A stretch of 6,503 nucleotides of DNA. Source: Candidatus Krumholzibacteriia bacterium. Lineage in GTDB: Bacteria > Krumholzibacteriota > Krumholzibacteriia > LZORAL124-64-63. A model generated the notes under the pieces. That model made no database searches and had not been told where the DNA came from. It saw nothing but the letters and a program-made list of their open reading frames with translations. The translations under genes were made by a program, and so were the position numbers. The stretch covers positions 1 to 6,503 of the forward strand of contig JADGEP010000225.1 of assembly GCA_016744275.1 (NCBI GenBank), read 5' to 3'. Below, piece by piece: positions 1 to 5,983 of the stretch. Numbering within the stretch: position 1 is the stretch's first letter; each line of letters begins with the position of its first letter.

Positions 1-255
1 CGGTGCCACAACAAAATGCTTGTGGTAAAAATCGCCGTCGGTATTGGTGTACACGGTGGTCGTAAAATAGGAAATGTCTGAAGACTGGTTCCATTTGATT
101 TCATAGGTGATGGTGACGGGATAGTTGTCAATCGGCGTGCCGTCTTCATAGCATCCGATATACCCTTCGGCTCCCCAATGAGGCCTGGCGGCCATTGAGC
201 CCGTGACCATGGTGATCAAGAAACATACTGCCAATAAGACTGTGAGTTTTTTCAT
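1..255 (-). CDS. Small secreted protein, N-terminal part (runs off window)
   Basis: The minus strand is open from an ATG at 255 to the window edge, exactly 85 codons. An AAGGGG ribosome binding site (262-267) lies 6 bases upstream, which supports this start. The protein begins MKKLTVLLAVCFLITMV and has a Sec signal peptide with likely cleavage after GSMA, around residue 22. The mature part begins with a GYIGC..DGTPI segment and continues through a Thr-rich stretch to a TNTDGDF segment. This C..G.P...V.I...T.TDGDF pattern resembles transthyretin-like or carboxypeptidase-regulatory-like beta-sandwich domains, which often occur in secreted proteins. That domain call is an inference from pattern only. 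The gene is divergent from the CHRD gene at 484. The C-terminus lies outside the window, so total length and function are unknown. I am sure it is a gene and unsure of its fold. Confidence 0.8.
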   Translation of the reverse strand, partial: MKKLTVLLAVCFLITMVTGSMAARPHWGAEGYIGCYEDGTPIDNYPVTITYEIKWNQSSDISYFTTTVYTNTDGDFYHKHFVVAP

Positions 256-483
256 GGGATTCCCCTTAGCTTGCATAGTCGAAGAAATTTATGAAAACGA
301 ATTGCGATGCCGCCAACATACCCGAGTCCGGCTAGAGAAATCAACGCTATTTTGGCAACCGGCCTTCAGCAAGGACCAAACTGATAGCGAGAATCATAAT
401 CTTTGTCTTTCTTGTCTTCATCATAAGATGACCCGCGATGGCCGCCACGGCGGCGCCGCTGTTTGCATAAATGAAGGCTGGAT
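256..483. other. Divergent intergenic region between secreted-protein genes
   Basis: These 228 bases separate two divergently transcribed exported-protein genes and should hold both promoters. The best -10-like element for the plus strand is CATAAT at 395-400 (5 of 6 matches to TATAAT), but no good -35 lies 16-18 bases upstream of it. No convincing promoter is visible for the minus-strand gene. Short ORFs crossing this stretch have poor starts and overlap real genes, so I do not call any of them. Confidence 0.4.
441..454 (+). promoter_or_regulatory. GC-rich hairpin in the leader of the first CHRD gene
   Basis: GCCGCC (441-446) and GGCGGC (449-454) are perfect inverted arms. Allowing a real loop, this gives five G-C pairs closing a CACG tetraloop. 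It sits about 18 bases upstream of the ribosome binding site at 473-477. There is no T-run, so it is not an intrinsic terminator for either neighbour. It could stabilise or modulate the leader, or be chance in GC-rich DNA. Confidence 0.25.
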
Positions 484-957
484 ATGAAAACTTCGACGCT
501 CTTTTTGCTCGGCATCTCTTTAGTGGCAGGATTGCTACTGTCGACCACCAATGCGACCTACGCCGAAACCATCTACACCGCCGTCATCGATGGCCCCTCG
601 GCCAATACCCCCTCACCAGCCACCGGCACCGCGGTTCTCACCCTGAATGATGACCAAACCGAGGTGGCGTACGTCATCGTGTACAGCGGCCTGATCGGGG
701 TCGATATGATGGCCCACTTCCACACCACGATCCGCGGCATGGATGGCCCGATTCTGGAGACATTGGCGGTCGGCTCGCCGAAAGTTGGCATCTGGCCGGT
801 GGATGCCTACGAAATCGGTGAATTAAATGCGGGGCGGGTGTACCTCAACATCCACACCGATGTGTACGCCGTCGGAGAGATTCGCGGCAACGTGATGCCC
901 ACAACGGTGAGCACCGAGTCGGCATCGTGGGGAGAGATCAAAGGATTGTTCCGTTAG
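484..957 (+). CDS. Secreted CHRD-domain protein (first of a tandem pair)
   Basis: A 157-residue protein starting at ATG 484 with GAAGG (473-477) six bases upstream. Residues 1-27 form a Sec signal peptide with probable cleavage after NATYA. Residues about 28-138 match the CHRD (chordin) domain: ATGTA near 46-50, the AHFH motif at 77-80, AGRVY at 116-120, NIHT at 122-125 and GEIRG at 131-135. The conserved histidines H78, H80 and H124 are present. CHRD domains occur in animal chordins and in many bacterial secreted proteins; their bacterial function is not established. The usual Asn-Gly after the HxH motif is replaced here by TTIRG, unlike in the downstream copy. The protein ends SWGEIKGLFR, closely matching the paralogue's end. 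It aligns without gaps over the full length with the protein at 1043-1516, at about 49% identity (77 of 157 by hand count). Export to the periplasm or outside is likely; substrate and partners are unknown. Confidence 0.9.
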   Translation: MKTSTLFLLGISLVAGLLLSTTNATYAETIYTAVIDGPSANTPSPATGTAVLTLNDDQTEVAYVIVYSGLIGVDMMAHFHTTIRGMDGPILETLAVGSPKVGIWPVDAYEIGELNAGRVYLNIHTDVYAVGEIRGNVMPTTVSTESASWGEIKGLFR

Positions 958-978
958 CACAACAACTGCACTGTGACC

Positions 979-995
979 CAACAGTTCTGCTGTTG
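979..995 (+). promoter_or_regulatory. Short hairpin between the two CHRD genes
   Basis: CAACAG (979-984) and CTGTTG (990-995) pair perfectly around a five-base loop in the 85-base gap between the tandem CHRD genes. No T-run follows, so it is at best a weak terminator or an RNA-stability element within a two-gene transcript. No convincing separate promoter for the second gene was found in the gap. Confidence 0.3.
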
Positions 996-1042
996 AATTG
1001 CCGTGTATCAGGTAGATAAAAACTCACAGAGGAGAAATAGAT

Positions 1043-1516
1043 ATGCTCGCTCACATTCGCCAACTCCGCGCCCTGATTCTGACCGCAGGAATGATACTGG
1101 TCTGCACAAATTCGGCCTTGGCCGAAAGGGTCTTCAGCGCGCCGCTCAACGGAGTCACGGCCGGCACCGCTTCCACCGCCACCGGCACCGCCACTCTGAC
1201 CTTGAATGATCTGGAAACCGAAGCCAATTACGTCATCAGCTTCAGTGGTTTGGGAGGGTCAGAATTCGCGGCGCATTTCCACAACGGGGCACCAGGGGTG
1301 GCCGGTCCGGTGATGGAACCGCTGCCCATCGGCTCGCCCAAGTTGGGCACCTGGTTCATCACCCCCGCAGAAATCATTGAACTGGATGCGGGACGGGTCT
1401 ACGTCAACATTCACACCAACCTGTACACAGCTGGTGAAATCAGAGGAGACCTCGCACCCGTGACTGTAGCCAATGAGGCGGTCACCTGGGGCGCGGTTAA
1501 GGCGCTCTTCAATTAG
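1043..1516 (+). CDS. Secreted CHRD-domain protein (second of a tandem pair)
   Basis: A 157-residue protein starting at ATG 1043 with a strong AGAGGAG ribosome binding site (1028-1034) eight bases upstream. Residues 1-27 are a signal peptide with a clear Ala-Leu-Ala cleavage site. Cys21 is not in a lipobox, so I predict signal peptidase I processing, not lipidation. The CHRD domain spans about 28-138 and contains ATGTA, AHFHNGAPG (77-85), AGRVYVNIHT (116-125) and GEIRG (131-135). This copy keeps the typical HxHxG form and is the more canonical of the two. The C-terminus TWGAVKALFN matches the end of the upstream paralogue. Equal length and gap-free alignment (about 49% identity) indicate an old tandem duplication. 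It is 85 bases downstream of the first copy and probably in the same transcript. Molecular function is unknown; bacterial CHRD proteins are generally exported. Confidence 0.92.
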   Translation: MLAHIRQLRALILTAGMILVCTNSALAERVFSAPLNGVTAGTASTATGTATLTLNDLETEANYVISFSGLGGSEFAAHFHNGAPGVAGPVMEPLPIGSPKLGTWFITPAEIIELDAGRVYVNIHTNLYTAGEIRGDLAPVTVANEAVTWGAVKALFN

Positions 1517-1525
1517 CAACCGCAC

Positions 1526-1568
1526 TGACCTGCAGGGGCACTATTTCGCCCGGTGTCTTTGCAGGTCG
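1526..1568 (+). terminator. Long stem-loop after the CHRD pair (terminator or 3' stabiliser)
   Basis: Ten bases after the second CHRD stop codon, 1526-1542 pairs with 1552-1568 in an uninterrupted 17-pair stem with a nine-base loop (1543-1551). Eight consecutive Watson-Crick pairs (GACCTGCA with TGCAGGTC) form most of the base, and five of the 17 pairs are G-U. Those G-U pairs would be A-C mismatches in the opposite strand's RNA, so the structure favours the plus transcript. No T-run follows, so it is not a classic intrinsic terminator. It may mark the operon 3' end, protect the mRNA, or work with Rho. Confidence 0.55.
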
Positions 1569-1605
1569 CTCTCTGCGCTCGAGGCGTACTCTCATTTCTG
1601 CTGTA

Positions 1606-1634
1606 TTGACGGCGATTTGCAATTGTTGAATAAT
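1606..1634 (+). promoter_or_regulatory. Sigma-70-type promoter candidate for the sulfatase gene
   Basis: TTGACG (1606-1611) and AATAAT (1629-1634) are separated by exactly 17 bases, and each matches five of six consensus positions. Transcription would begin near 1641, about 70 bases before the earliest plausible start codon (GTG 1711) of the membrane sulfatase gene. It lies downstream of the CHRD stem-loop, which fits an independent transcription unit. No experimental support. Confidence 0.5.
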
Positions 1635-1789
1635 CATTTTCGCAAACTATGGTGATGCCTATCGGTGGGTGCTAAAGCCCTTCAAAAACAGATAGTGAGT
1701 ACTGTCATCGGTGCGATTAAAAATCTTATCCGGAATGCCACTTTTTTCGACTCCTGCTTCCTCTGGCAATACTGACTCTCCATTTCGCC

Positions 1790-2248
1790 GTGATGTCCTG
1801 GTTCCTGGAGTGGTTCCTGGCTGGTGACTCCGCGAATGTTTCTGCGGCCTTCATGGACCTGTCCTGGAAATTGGGCGTTGCCTTGACGGTCGGTTGCCAC
1901 GTCTTGTTTCTGGGCCTATTTCGATTGGTTCGCGGCCGAGATCTGGTTTATCGGAATACGACCGCGTGGCCGAGCAATGGTGATTGGCTTTTGGTTCTCC
2001 TGCCACTGACTCCGGTGGTGCAGTACATTTTTAACAATCAGGATATTTTAACGCTTTCAGGATCCCTGTTTCTATTGGGCATGTTCGCCGCCTTCTCCAT
2101 TCTGTTTGTCATCATTTTTCCAGCAGTGTTGGGCGTAGTGGCACCCGTGCGTCCCGTGGTTTTTCTAGGCCTCGCACTGACCTTCACGGTGACGAACATG
2201 GCCTCGTTGAGTGCAATGCGGAATTGGTTTGAGCTGGGAAATTACTGA
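1790..2248 (+). CDS. Multi-pass membrane fragment, N-terminal half of the interrupted sulfatase
   Basis: This 152-residue open frame begins at GTG 1790 (followed directly by ATG) with no recognisable ribosome binding site, so this start is doubtful. Hydrophobic segments lie at about residues 27-48, 65-82, 87-118 (possibly two helices) and 120-141. It has no catalytic motif and nothing conserved that I recognise on its own. It stops at TGA 2246-2248 after ELGNY, and the same frame continues at once into the sulfatase-domain part. The upstream in-frame sequence adds one more hydrophobic helix without a start codon. The best reading is the membrane anchor of a single larger enzyme that has been cut. 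If it is an independent gene, it would be a small integral membrane protein coupled to the next through the adjoining TGA and GTG codons. Confidence 0.5.
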   Translation: MMSWFLEWFLAGDSANVSAAFMDLSWKLGVALTVGCHVLFLGLFRLVRGRDLVYRNTTAWPSNGDWLLVLLPLTPVVQYIFNNQDILTLSGSLFLLGMFAAFSILFVIIFPAVLGVVAPVRPVVFLGLALTFTVTNMASLSAMRNWFELGNY

Positions 2249-3442
2249 GTGCAAATAGCAATCTTCAGCGGTGTGTTCCTTGTTGGCCTGCTTTGCGACA
2301 AACATGTCAGCCGGAAATTTGTTCACGGGGTGGTCCTGCTCTATTTCGTGTCCAACGGGGTCAGTCAGTATATTGCAGTCGTACAGAAAGATTCCACGCC
2401 CGTCAGAACTGATACCGGCAGCGAGTTGATCGCTCAGGTCGGATCTCGAGTTCCATTGACGAAACCCAACATCTACCTATTGGTCTATGATGCCTATGTT
2501 GCCCAGGAGACAATGCAGGGTTACGGCATCGACAACAATATCCAAGAGAAATACCTGCAGGATCAGGGTTTCACTCTCTATCCTGACACCTATTCCGTGG
2601 CCGGCTTTACGGTCGGAACAATGAGCCGAGTCCTGAATGCCTCCATGGATTTCTACGGAGACAGTCGATCCGCGGTATCTGGCCGTTCCATTGTATCAAA
2701 CCTTTTGCAGAGCTTTGGTTGCGAAACCCACGGGATATTCTGGAGCGATTTTTTCTTCCGGATTGATGGTTCTGGATATGACGTTTCCTACCCGCCTCCC
2801 AGGGCTGCCCACCTGCTGATCGCCAAAGCCATTTTCATGGGTGAATTTCGATTTGACATCGAATATGACAATCCTCCTCGCACAAAATTTGAGGACCACA
2901 AGAAATCTGTTTTCGGGAAACGATCCACCCGCCCACGTTTCGTTTATACGCATGACAATATTCCCGGGCACAGCCAAAACTCGGGAAAGTGCCGCCCGAA
3001 TGAATCCGAGCTCTATGCGAAGAGGTTGCAGCTGGCCAATGAGGAAATGAAACGCAATCTCACCGAGATTCTGCAAGCCGACCCCCAGGCATTGATCATC
3101 ATCGCCGGTGACCACGGTCCCTATTTGACCAAAAATTGCCATGAAACAGGAAAAGAGTATACCCTGGACGAGATTGGCCGGCTGGATATTCAAGATCGGT
3201 ACGGGACATTTTTAGCCATCAAATGGCCTCATGGTGAAGTGCCCGTGAATGACGACATCACGGTCTTGCAGGATGTCTTTCCCGCAATTTTTGCCGAATT
3301 ATTCGGCGATGCTGGCCTCTTGGACATTCGAGTCCCACCGACGACAACTCGCCCCCAATGCATCAGTGGAGCATCGGTTAGCCAGGGCATGATTCACGGC
3401 GGAATGGATGACGGAGAGCCTCTGTTTCTCAACTCGGACTGA
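2249..3442 (+). CDS. Sulfatase-like hydrolase/transferase, catalytic portion (alkaline phosphatase superfamily)
   Basis: A 397-codon open frame from GTG 2249, immediately after a TGA in the same frame. No separate ribosome binding site is evident. Residues 1-16 and about 24-46 are two further hydrophobic helices; the catalytic domain follows. Visible superfamily features are PNIYLLVYDAYV (D81, a probable metal ligand), GFTVGTMSRVLN (T121 or T124 as candidate nucleophile, in the place of the LtaS/sulfatase Ser/Thr), RFVYTHDNIPGHS (H235, D236) and IIIAGDHGPY (D288, H289, metal ligands). These match the membrane-bound sulfatase-like phosphotransferase group, which moves phosphoglycerol, phosphoethanolamine or similar groups onto envelope glycans or lipids. 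The substrate cannot be told from sequence. The catalytic part shows no other damage. Base composition is lower in G+C than the neighbouring peptidase gene. It is probably the C-terminal half of one broken gene. Confidence 0.8.
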   Translation: MQIAIFSGVFLVGLLCDKHVSRKFVHGVVLLYFVSNGVSQYIAVVQKDSTPVRTDTGSELIAQVGSRVPLTKPNIYLLVYDAYVAQETMQGYGIDNNIQEKYLQDQGFTLYPDTYSVAGFTVGTMSRVLNASMDFYGDSRSAVSGRSIVSNLLQSFGCETHGIFWSDFFFRIDGSGYDVSYPPPRAAHLLIAKAIFMGEFRFDIEYDNPPRTKFEDHKKSVFGKRSTRPRFVYTHDNIPGHSQNSGKCRPNESELYAKRLQLANEEMKRNLTEILQADPQALIIIAGDHGPYLTKNCHETGKEYTLDEIGRLDIQDRYGTFLAIKWPHGEVPVNDDITVLQDVFPAIFAELFGDAGLLDIRVPPTTTRPQCISGASVSQGMIHGGMDDGEPLFLNSD

Positions 3443-3443
3443 T

Positions 3444-3472
3444 CGGCGGCTTCAAACTCGACTGGGCCGCCG
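3444..3472 (+). terminator. Weak stem-loop after the sulfatase gene
   Basis: CGGCGGC (3444-3450) and GCCGCCG (3466-3472) pair perfectly over seven bases around a 15-base loop, starting just after the stop codon at 3440-3442. No T-run follows. It may be a weak or Rho-assisted end for the plus transcript, since the strong terminator further on has its T-tract only on the minus strand. Confidence 0.3.
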
Positions 3473-3544
3473 CATCCTGATCGGCGCTCAATTCGGTCAC
3501 GAAGCGGCAGTCGGTCGTGAGTACGCTGGCTGAGATCCGTGCAC

Positions 3545-3580
3545 AAAAAAAGCCCAGCCGGGAAAAACTCCCGGCTGGGC
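3545..3580 (-). terminator. Intrinsic terminator of the S9 peptidase gene
   Basis: GCCCAGCCGGG (3552-3562) and CCCGGCTGGGC (3570-3580) form a perfect 11-pair GC-rich stem with a seven-base loop. Read on the minus strand it is followed by seven Ts (3551-3545), a classic Rho-independent terminator 24 bases past the peptidase stop codon. The plus strand has no T-run after the stem, so it should not be an efficient terminator for the convergent sulfatase gene. Confidence 0.93.
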
Positions 3581-3604
3581 ATTAACTCAAACCTCAACCA
3601 GGGA

Positions 3605-5674
3605 TCATCCCCCGGCATCAGCTTTCAATTCCACCGAATTCACATCCACGGTGATCTCATCCAGGCGTGCCTGCGTTTCGGCATTCACGTCTTCCTGATA
3701 CCGACCGCCGAGTTGCTTAGCCAGGAATTTTTCCATGGCCACGGCCAAGGCCTTGCGGTTGTTTGGGGCGCGGAATCCGTGGCCTTCATCCGGTGCCACG
3801 ACATACTCCACCGCCTTGCCCTTTTGGCGCAAGGCCACCACGATCTGATCCGACTCGTGCTGCTTCACGCGGGGGTCGTTGGCCCCGTGCACCACCAGCA
3901 AAGGCGCCTTGATCTGGTCGCAGTGGAACAAGGGCGAGCGCGCGATGAGCTCGGTCTTGTCGCCTTCCACTTCCGGGTTGCCCACTTTTTTGTACCATGA
4001 GCCCTCAAGGAACGGCTTCCAGTACTCGGGGAAGCTTTCGATCAACGTCAGCAAGTTGCTCGGGCCCACATAGGGGATGCCGCAGGCATAGATGTCCGGC
4101 GTGAACGTGACGCCGGCCAAAGTCGCGTAGCCGCCGTAGCTGCCACCGAAGATGCCCACCTTGTCCTTGTCCGAGTAGCCTTCGTCGATCAACCACTGCA
4201 CCGCGTCGGTCACGTCGTGCTGCATGGCGCCTGTGCCCCACTCGCGGTTGCCGGCGTTGGTGTAGTTTTTGCCATAACCGGTGCTGCTGCGGTAGTTCAC
4301 CTGCATCACGGCATAGCCGCGATTGGCCAGGAACTGGCAGTAGGGCTCGTAACCCCAGTAGTCGCGCGCCCACGGGCCACCATGAATGTACATGACCGTC
4401 GGCAGGTTCTTGTGCTCAACACCGCGCGGCAGGGTCAGGTAGCCGTGAATGGTCATGCCATCGCGGGCCTGGAAACTGACGGGCTTCATGTGCGCCAGGT
4501 TTTCGCTGGGCAAATCAGGACGCGAGCGATACTGCAACGCGCTCTTGCCCGTCTTGGCGCTGTAGAGATAGACCGAGCCCGGGTCCACGTCGCTGCTGAC
4601 CGAAACCAGGATGCGGCTCATGTCATTGCTCATGCTGTTGACGTTGATTTCGCCATCGGGCAGGCTGGCTTCCAGGCTCTTCCACAGCTTCTTGGCATCT
4701 GCCGTTTTGGGGTAGACCCGCATGCGGTCGCCCACATAGAACGTGGCCAACAATTCATCGGTTTCCGGATGGAAGGCCGCACCGGCGATGTCCACTTCGT
4801 TGTCCGGATCTTTCTCTACCAAGGTGAACTCGCCGGATTCGATATCCATGAGCATCAGTTGCTGCAGGTCCACATCGCCGCGGTTCGTCTGCACGTAGCA
4901 TTGTTTGCCGTCGGCGTGGAATCCCGCCGGGGTCATGTCCTCTTCGTAGGTCGAGGTGGCCAACTGGTGCAGGCCCTGCATGTCGACGCGCAGCAATTCG
5001 GCGCCGCCGCCCGGGGTGGGGCGATAGGCCAGGCGCAGTTCGCCCATGTTGTCGAACACCCAAAAGCCGACGCCTTCTTCATTCTTGCGCAGCAAGGTGC
5101 GCTCGCCGGTGTTGATGTCCACGCGATAGATGTCGTGGTAGCTGGGGTCGCGGTCATTGAGGCCCACCATCATGGTGCCGGGTGCATTTTTGGGCACCGA
5201 CAGGATCTGGGCCCGGACACCGTCAACCGGGGTGAGGTCACGAGCTGAAGGCACGCCGGTATCGGCATCAACTTTAGCAGTCGGGTTCACGGCCCAGACG
5301 TGGAAGTTCTCGTCGCCTTCCTTGTCCTGCACATACAGCAAGTGCTTGCTGTCGCGGCTCCAAAAATATCCCGGCACAGGGCGCTTGTCGGCCGTCGCAG
5401 GCTTGGCGGCATCGAACGGTTCGTCGGCGCCTTTGACCCAGATGTTGCGCGCGCCGTTGTAGGGCTTCATGAAGCTCATCCACTTGCCGTCGGGCGACAG
5501 CTGCGAGCCGCTGATTTCGGGATCGCCAAAGAACAACTCACGGTCCAAAAGTGGCGCAGGTGTCATGGCGACCTCCGCCTCTTCGGCCGCCTGCTTGTCG
5601 CCGTAGCCATCGCCACAGCCGACCACGGCTAAGAGTGTCATTAATGTGATGCCGATGGAAACTCGTCTGTTCAT
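3605..5674 (-). CDS. S9 family prolyl oligopeptidase-type serine peptidase, lipoprotein
   Basis: A 689-residue enzyme starting at ATG 5674 with GAGGAG (5682-5687) seven bases upstream. Residues 1-20 form a lipoprotein signal ending LAVVGC, so Cys20 is the probable lipidation site and the enzyme is predicted to be anchored in the cell envelope. Residues about 45-385 are the WD40-like beta-propeller (repeated SPDGKW, WSRDSK and similar blades) that gates the active site. Residues about 395-660 are the alpha/beta hydrolase domain: HGGPW at 431-435 (oxyanion region), QVNYRSSTGYGK, the nucleophile Ser512 in GGSYGGYAT, Asp600 in HGANDPRV and His632 in DEGHGF. All three catalytic residues are present. 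This is the DPP IV/acylaminoacyl-peptidase branch (family S9), which cleaves short peptides, often after proline or from blocked N-termini; exact specificity cannot be read here. It appears monocistronic, convergent with the sulfatase gene, with its own terminator. Long open frames on its other strand are codon-bias shadows. Confidence 0.96.
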   Translation of the reverse strand: MNRRVSIGITLMTLLAVVGCGDGYGDKQAAEEAEVAMTPAPLLDRELFFGDPEISGSQLSPDGKWMSFMKPYNGARNIWVKGADEPFDAAKPATADKRPVPGYFWSRDSKHLLYVQDKEGDENFHVWAVNPTAKVDADTGVPSARDLTPVDGVRAQILSVPKNAPGTMMVGLNDRDPSYHDIYRVDINTGERTLLRKNEEGVGFWVFDNMGELRLAYRPTPGGGAELLRVDMQGLHQLATSTYEEDMTPAGFHADGKQCYVQTNRGDVDLQQLMLMDIESGEFTLVEKDPDNEVDIAGAAFHPETDELLATFYVGDRMRVYPKTADAKKLWKSLEASLPDGEINVNSMSNDMSRILVSVSSDVDPGSVYLYSAKTGKSALQYRSRPDLPSENLAHMKPVSFQARDGMTIHGYLTLPRGVEHKNLPTVMYIHGGPWARDYWGYEPYCQFLANRGYAVMQVNYRSSTGYGKNYTNAGNREWGTGAMQHDVTDAVQWLIDEGYSDKDKVGIFGGSYGGYATLAGVTFTPDIYACGIPYVGPSNLLTLIESFPEYWKPFLEGSWYKKVGNPEVEGDKTELIARSPLFHCDQIKAPLLVVHGANDPRVKQHESDQIVVALRQKGKAVEYVVAPDEGHGFRAPNNRKALAVAMEKFLAKQLGGRYQEDVNAETQARLDEITVDVNSVELKADAGG

Positions 5675-5751
5675 ATCGGGGCTCCTCGTTGGTTATAAGG
5701 GGAAGGTGCGGAAATCCTACGGCACAGACCTGTCGAAGGTTGCAGTGCTTT

Positions 5752-5780
5752 GTTATGACCCACCAACTCCCAGTTGTCAT
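5752..5780 (-). promoter_or_regulatory. Promoter candidate for the S9 peptidase gene
   Basis: On the minus strand, ATGACA (5780-5775, five of six to TTGACA) and CATAAC (5757-5752, four of six to TATAAT) are 17 bases apart, giving a leader of about 70 bases. A second candidate of similar quality lies further up: TCGCCA (5828-5823) and GATAAT (5805-5800), also with a 17-base gap. I cannot choose between them from sequence. Confidence 0.3.
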
Positions 5781-5865
5781 CTGTGTTATTTGAACATGTA
5801 TTATCATATAAGCCTTGATTCTTGGCGACGTCTGTTTTTTCCTGAGAATCTGAATTCGCTGCCGC

Positions 5866-5893
5866 TTGACATTTGAATGTTGGGCATTATCGT
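5866..5893 (+). promoter_or_regulatory. Promoter candidate for the DUF2892-TolC transcript
   Basis: A perfect TTGACA (5866-5871) is followed after 16 bases by TATCGT (5888-5893, four of six to TATAAT). Transcription would start near 5900 and give a leader of about 90 bases that includes the GC-rich inverted repeat before the ribosome binding site. It is the only perfect -35 hexamer I found in the divergent region. Confidence 0.45.
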
Positions 5894-5958
5894 ATGCTGA
5901 GTAAATAATCTTACAATATTCGCAACTGTACAACAACCAGCTGCGAGGCCCCAACCCG

Positions 5959-5983
5959 CCGGGATGTCCCGGACCCGGGAGGA
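5959..5983 (+). promoter_or_regulatory. Leader hairpin overlapping the ribosome binding region
   Basis: CCGGG (5959-5963) pairs with CCCGG (5968-5972) around an ATGT loop. The Shine-Dalgarno region GGGAGGA (5977-5983) lies five bases before ATG 5989. Its GGGA (5977-5980) can instead pair with TCCC (5967-5970), which also forms part of the first hairpin's 3' arm. The two pairings are mutually exclusive, so the leader could switch between open and closed ribosome binding. The arms are short, so chance is possible. Confidence 0.3.

Larger units (their letters stand above)
1711..3442 (+). pseudogene. Interrupted membrane-anchored sulfatase/phosphotransferase gene (composite)
   Basis: This entry joins the two fragments listed below as one original gene. 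Both lie in the same frame, separated only by TGA 2246-2248. Upstream of GTG 1790 that frame stays open to 1721 and encodes a hydrophobic FRLLLPLAILTLHFAV helix, but with no start codon. A start (GTG 1711 or ATG 1735) exists one frame over. Removing one T from the T6 run (1742-1747) joins it to the helix, reading MPLFRLLLPLAIL. Restored, the protein would be roughly 565-575 residues with about seven membrane helices followed by a catalytic domain, a normal plan for membrane sulfatase-like phosphotransferases. The lesions may be real (pseudogene) or sequencing or assembly errors. The alternative is two separate coupled genes. Confidence 0.6.

Noticed and set aside
366..551. 61-codon minus-strand frame with a basic and Lys/Asp-rich sequence
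   Set aside because: It would start at TTG inside the CHRD gene with no ribosome binding site. The unusual composition probably reflects the GCCGCC repeat and purine-rich intergenic DNA.
993..1020. Promoter for the second CHRD gene (TTGAAT, 16 bases, GATAAA)
   Set aside because: Each box matches only four of six positions, and the predicted start would fall at the ribosome binding site, leaving almost no leader.
2249..2251. Selenocysteine or stop-codon reassignment at the preceding TGA
   Set aside because: The site lies in a hydrophobic membrane region with no expected selenocysteine role, and TGA serves as the normal stop for the S9, sulfatase and DUF2892 genes.
3439..3486. Direct repeat CTGATCGGCG at 3439-3448 and 3477-3486
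   Set aside because: Only two ten-base copies, with no transposase, inverted ends or insertion between them; probably chance.
3497..3520. Inverted repeat TCACGA (3497-3502) and TCGTGA (3515-3520)
   Set aside because: Six-base arms with a 12-base gap in a non-coding stretch, with no T-run and no link to a start; too weak to call.
4217..5248. 343-codon open frame on the plus strand, inside the S9 peptidase gene
   Set aside because: It is exactly antisense to a peptidase with all catalytic motifs. The His/Val/Ala-rich translation is what GC-rich codon use gives on the opposite strand, and there is no recognisable domain.
5646..5876. 76-codon plus-strand frame in the divergent region
   Set aside because: It starts within the S9 peptidase signal-peptide codons, runs through the likely promoters and shows no recognisable family.
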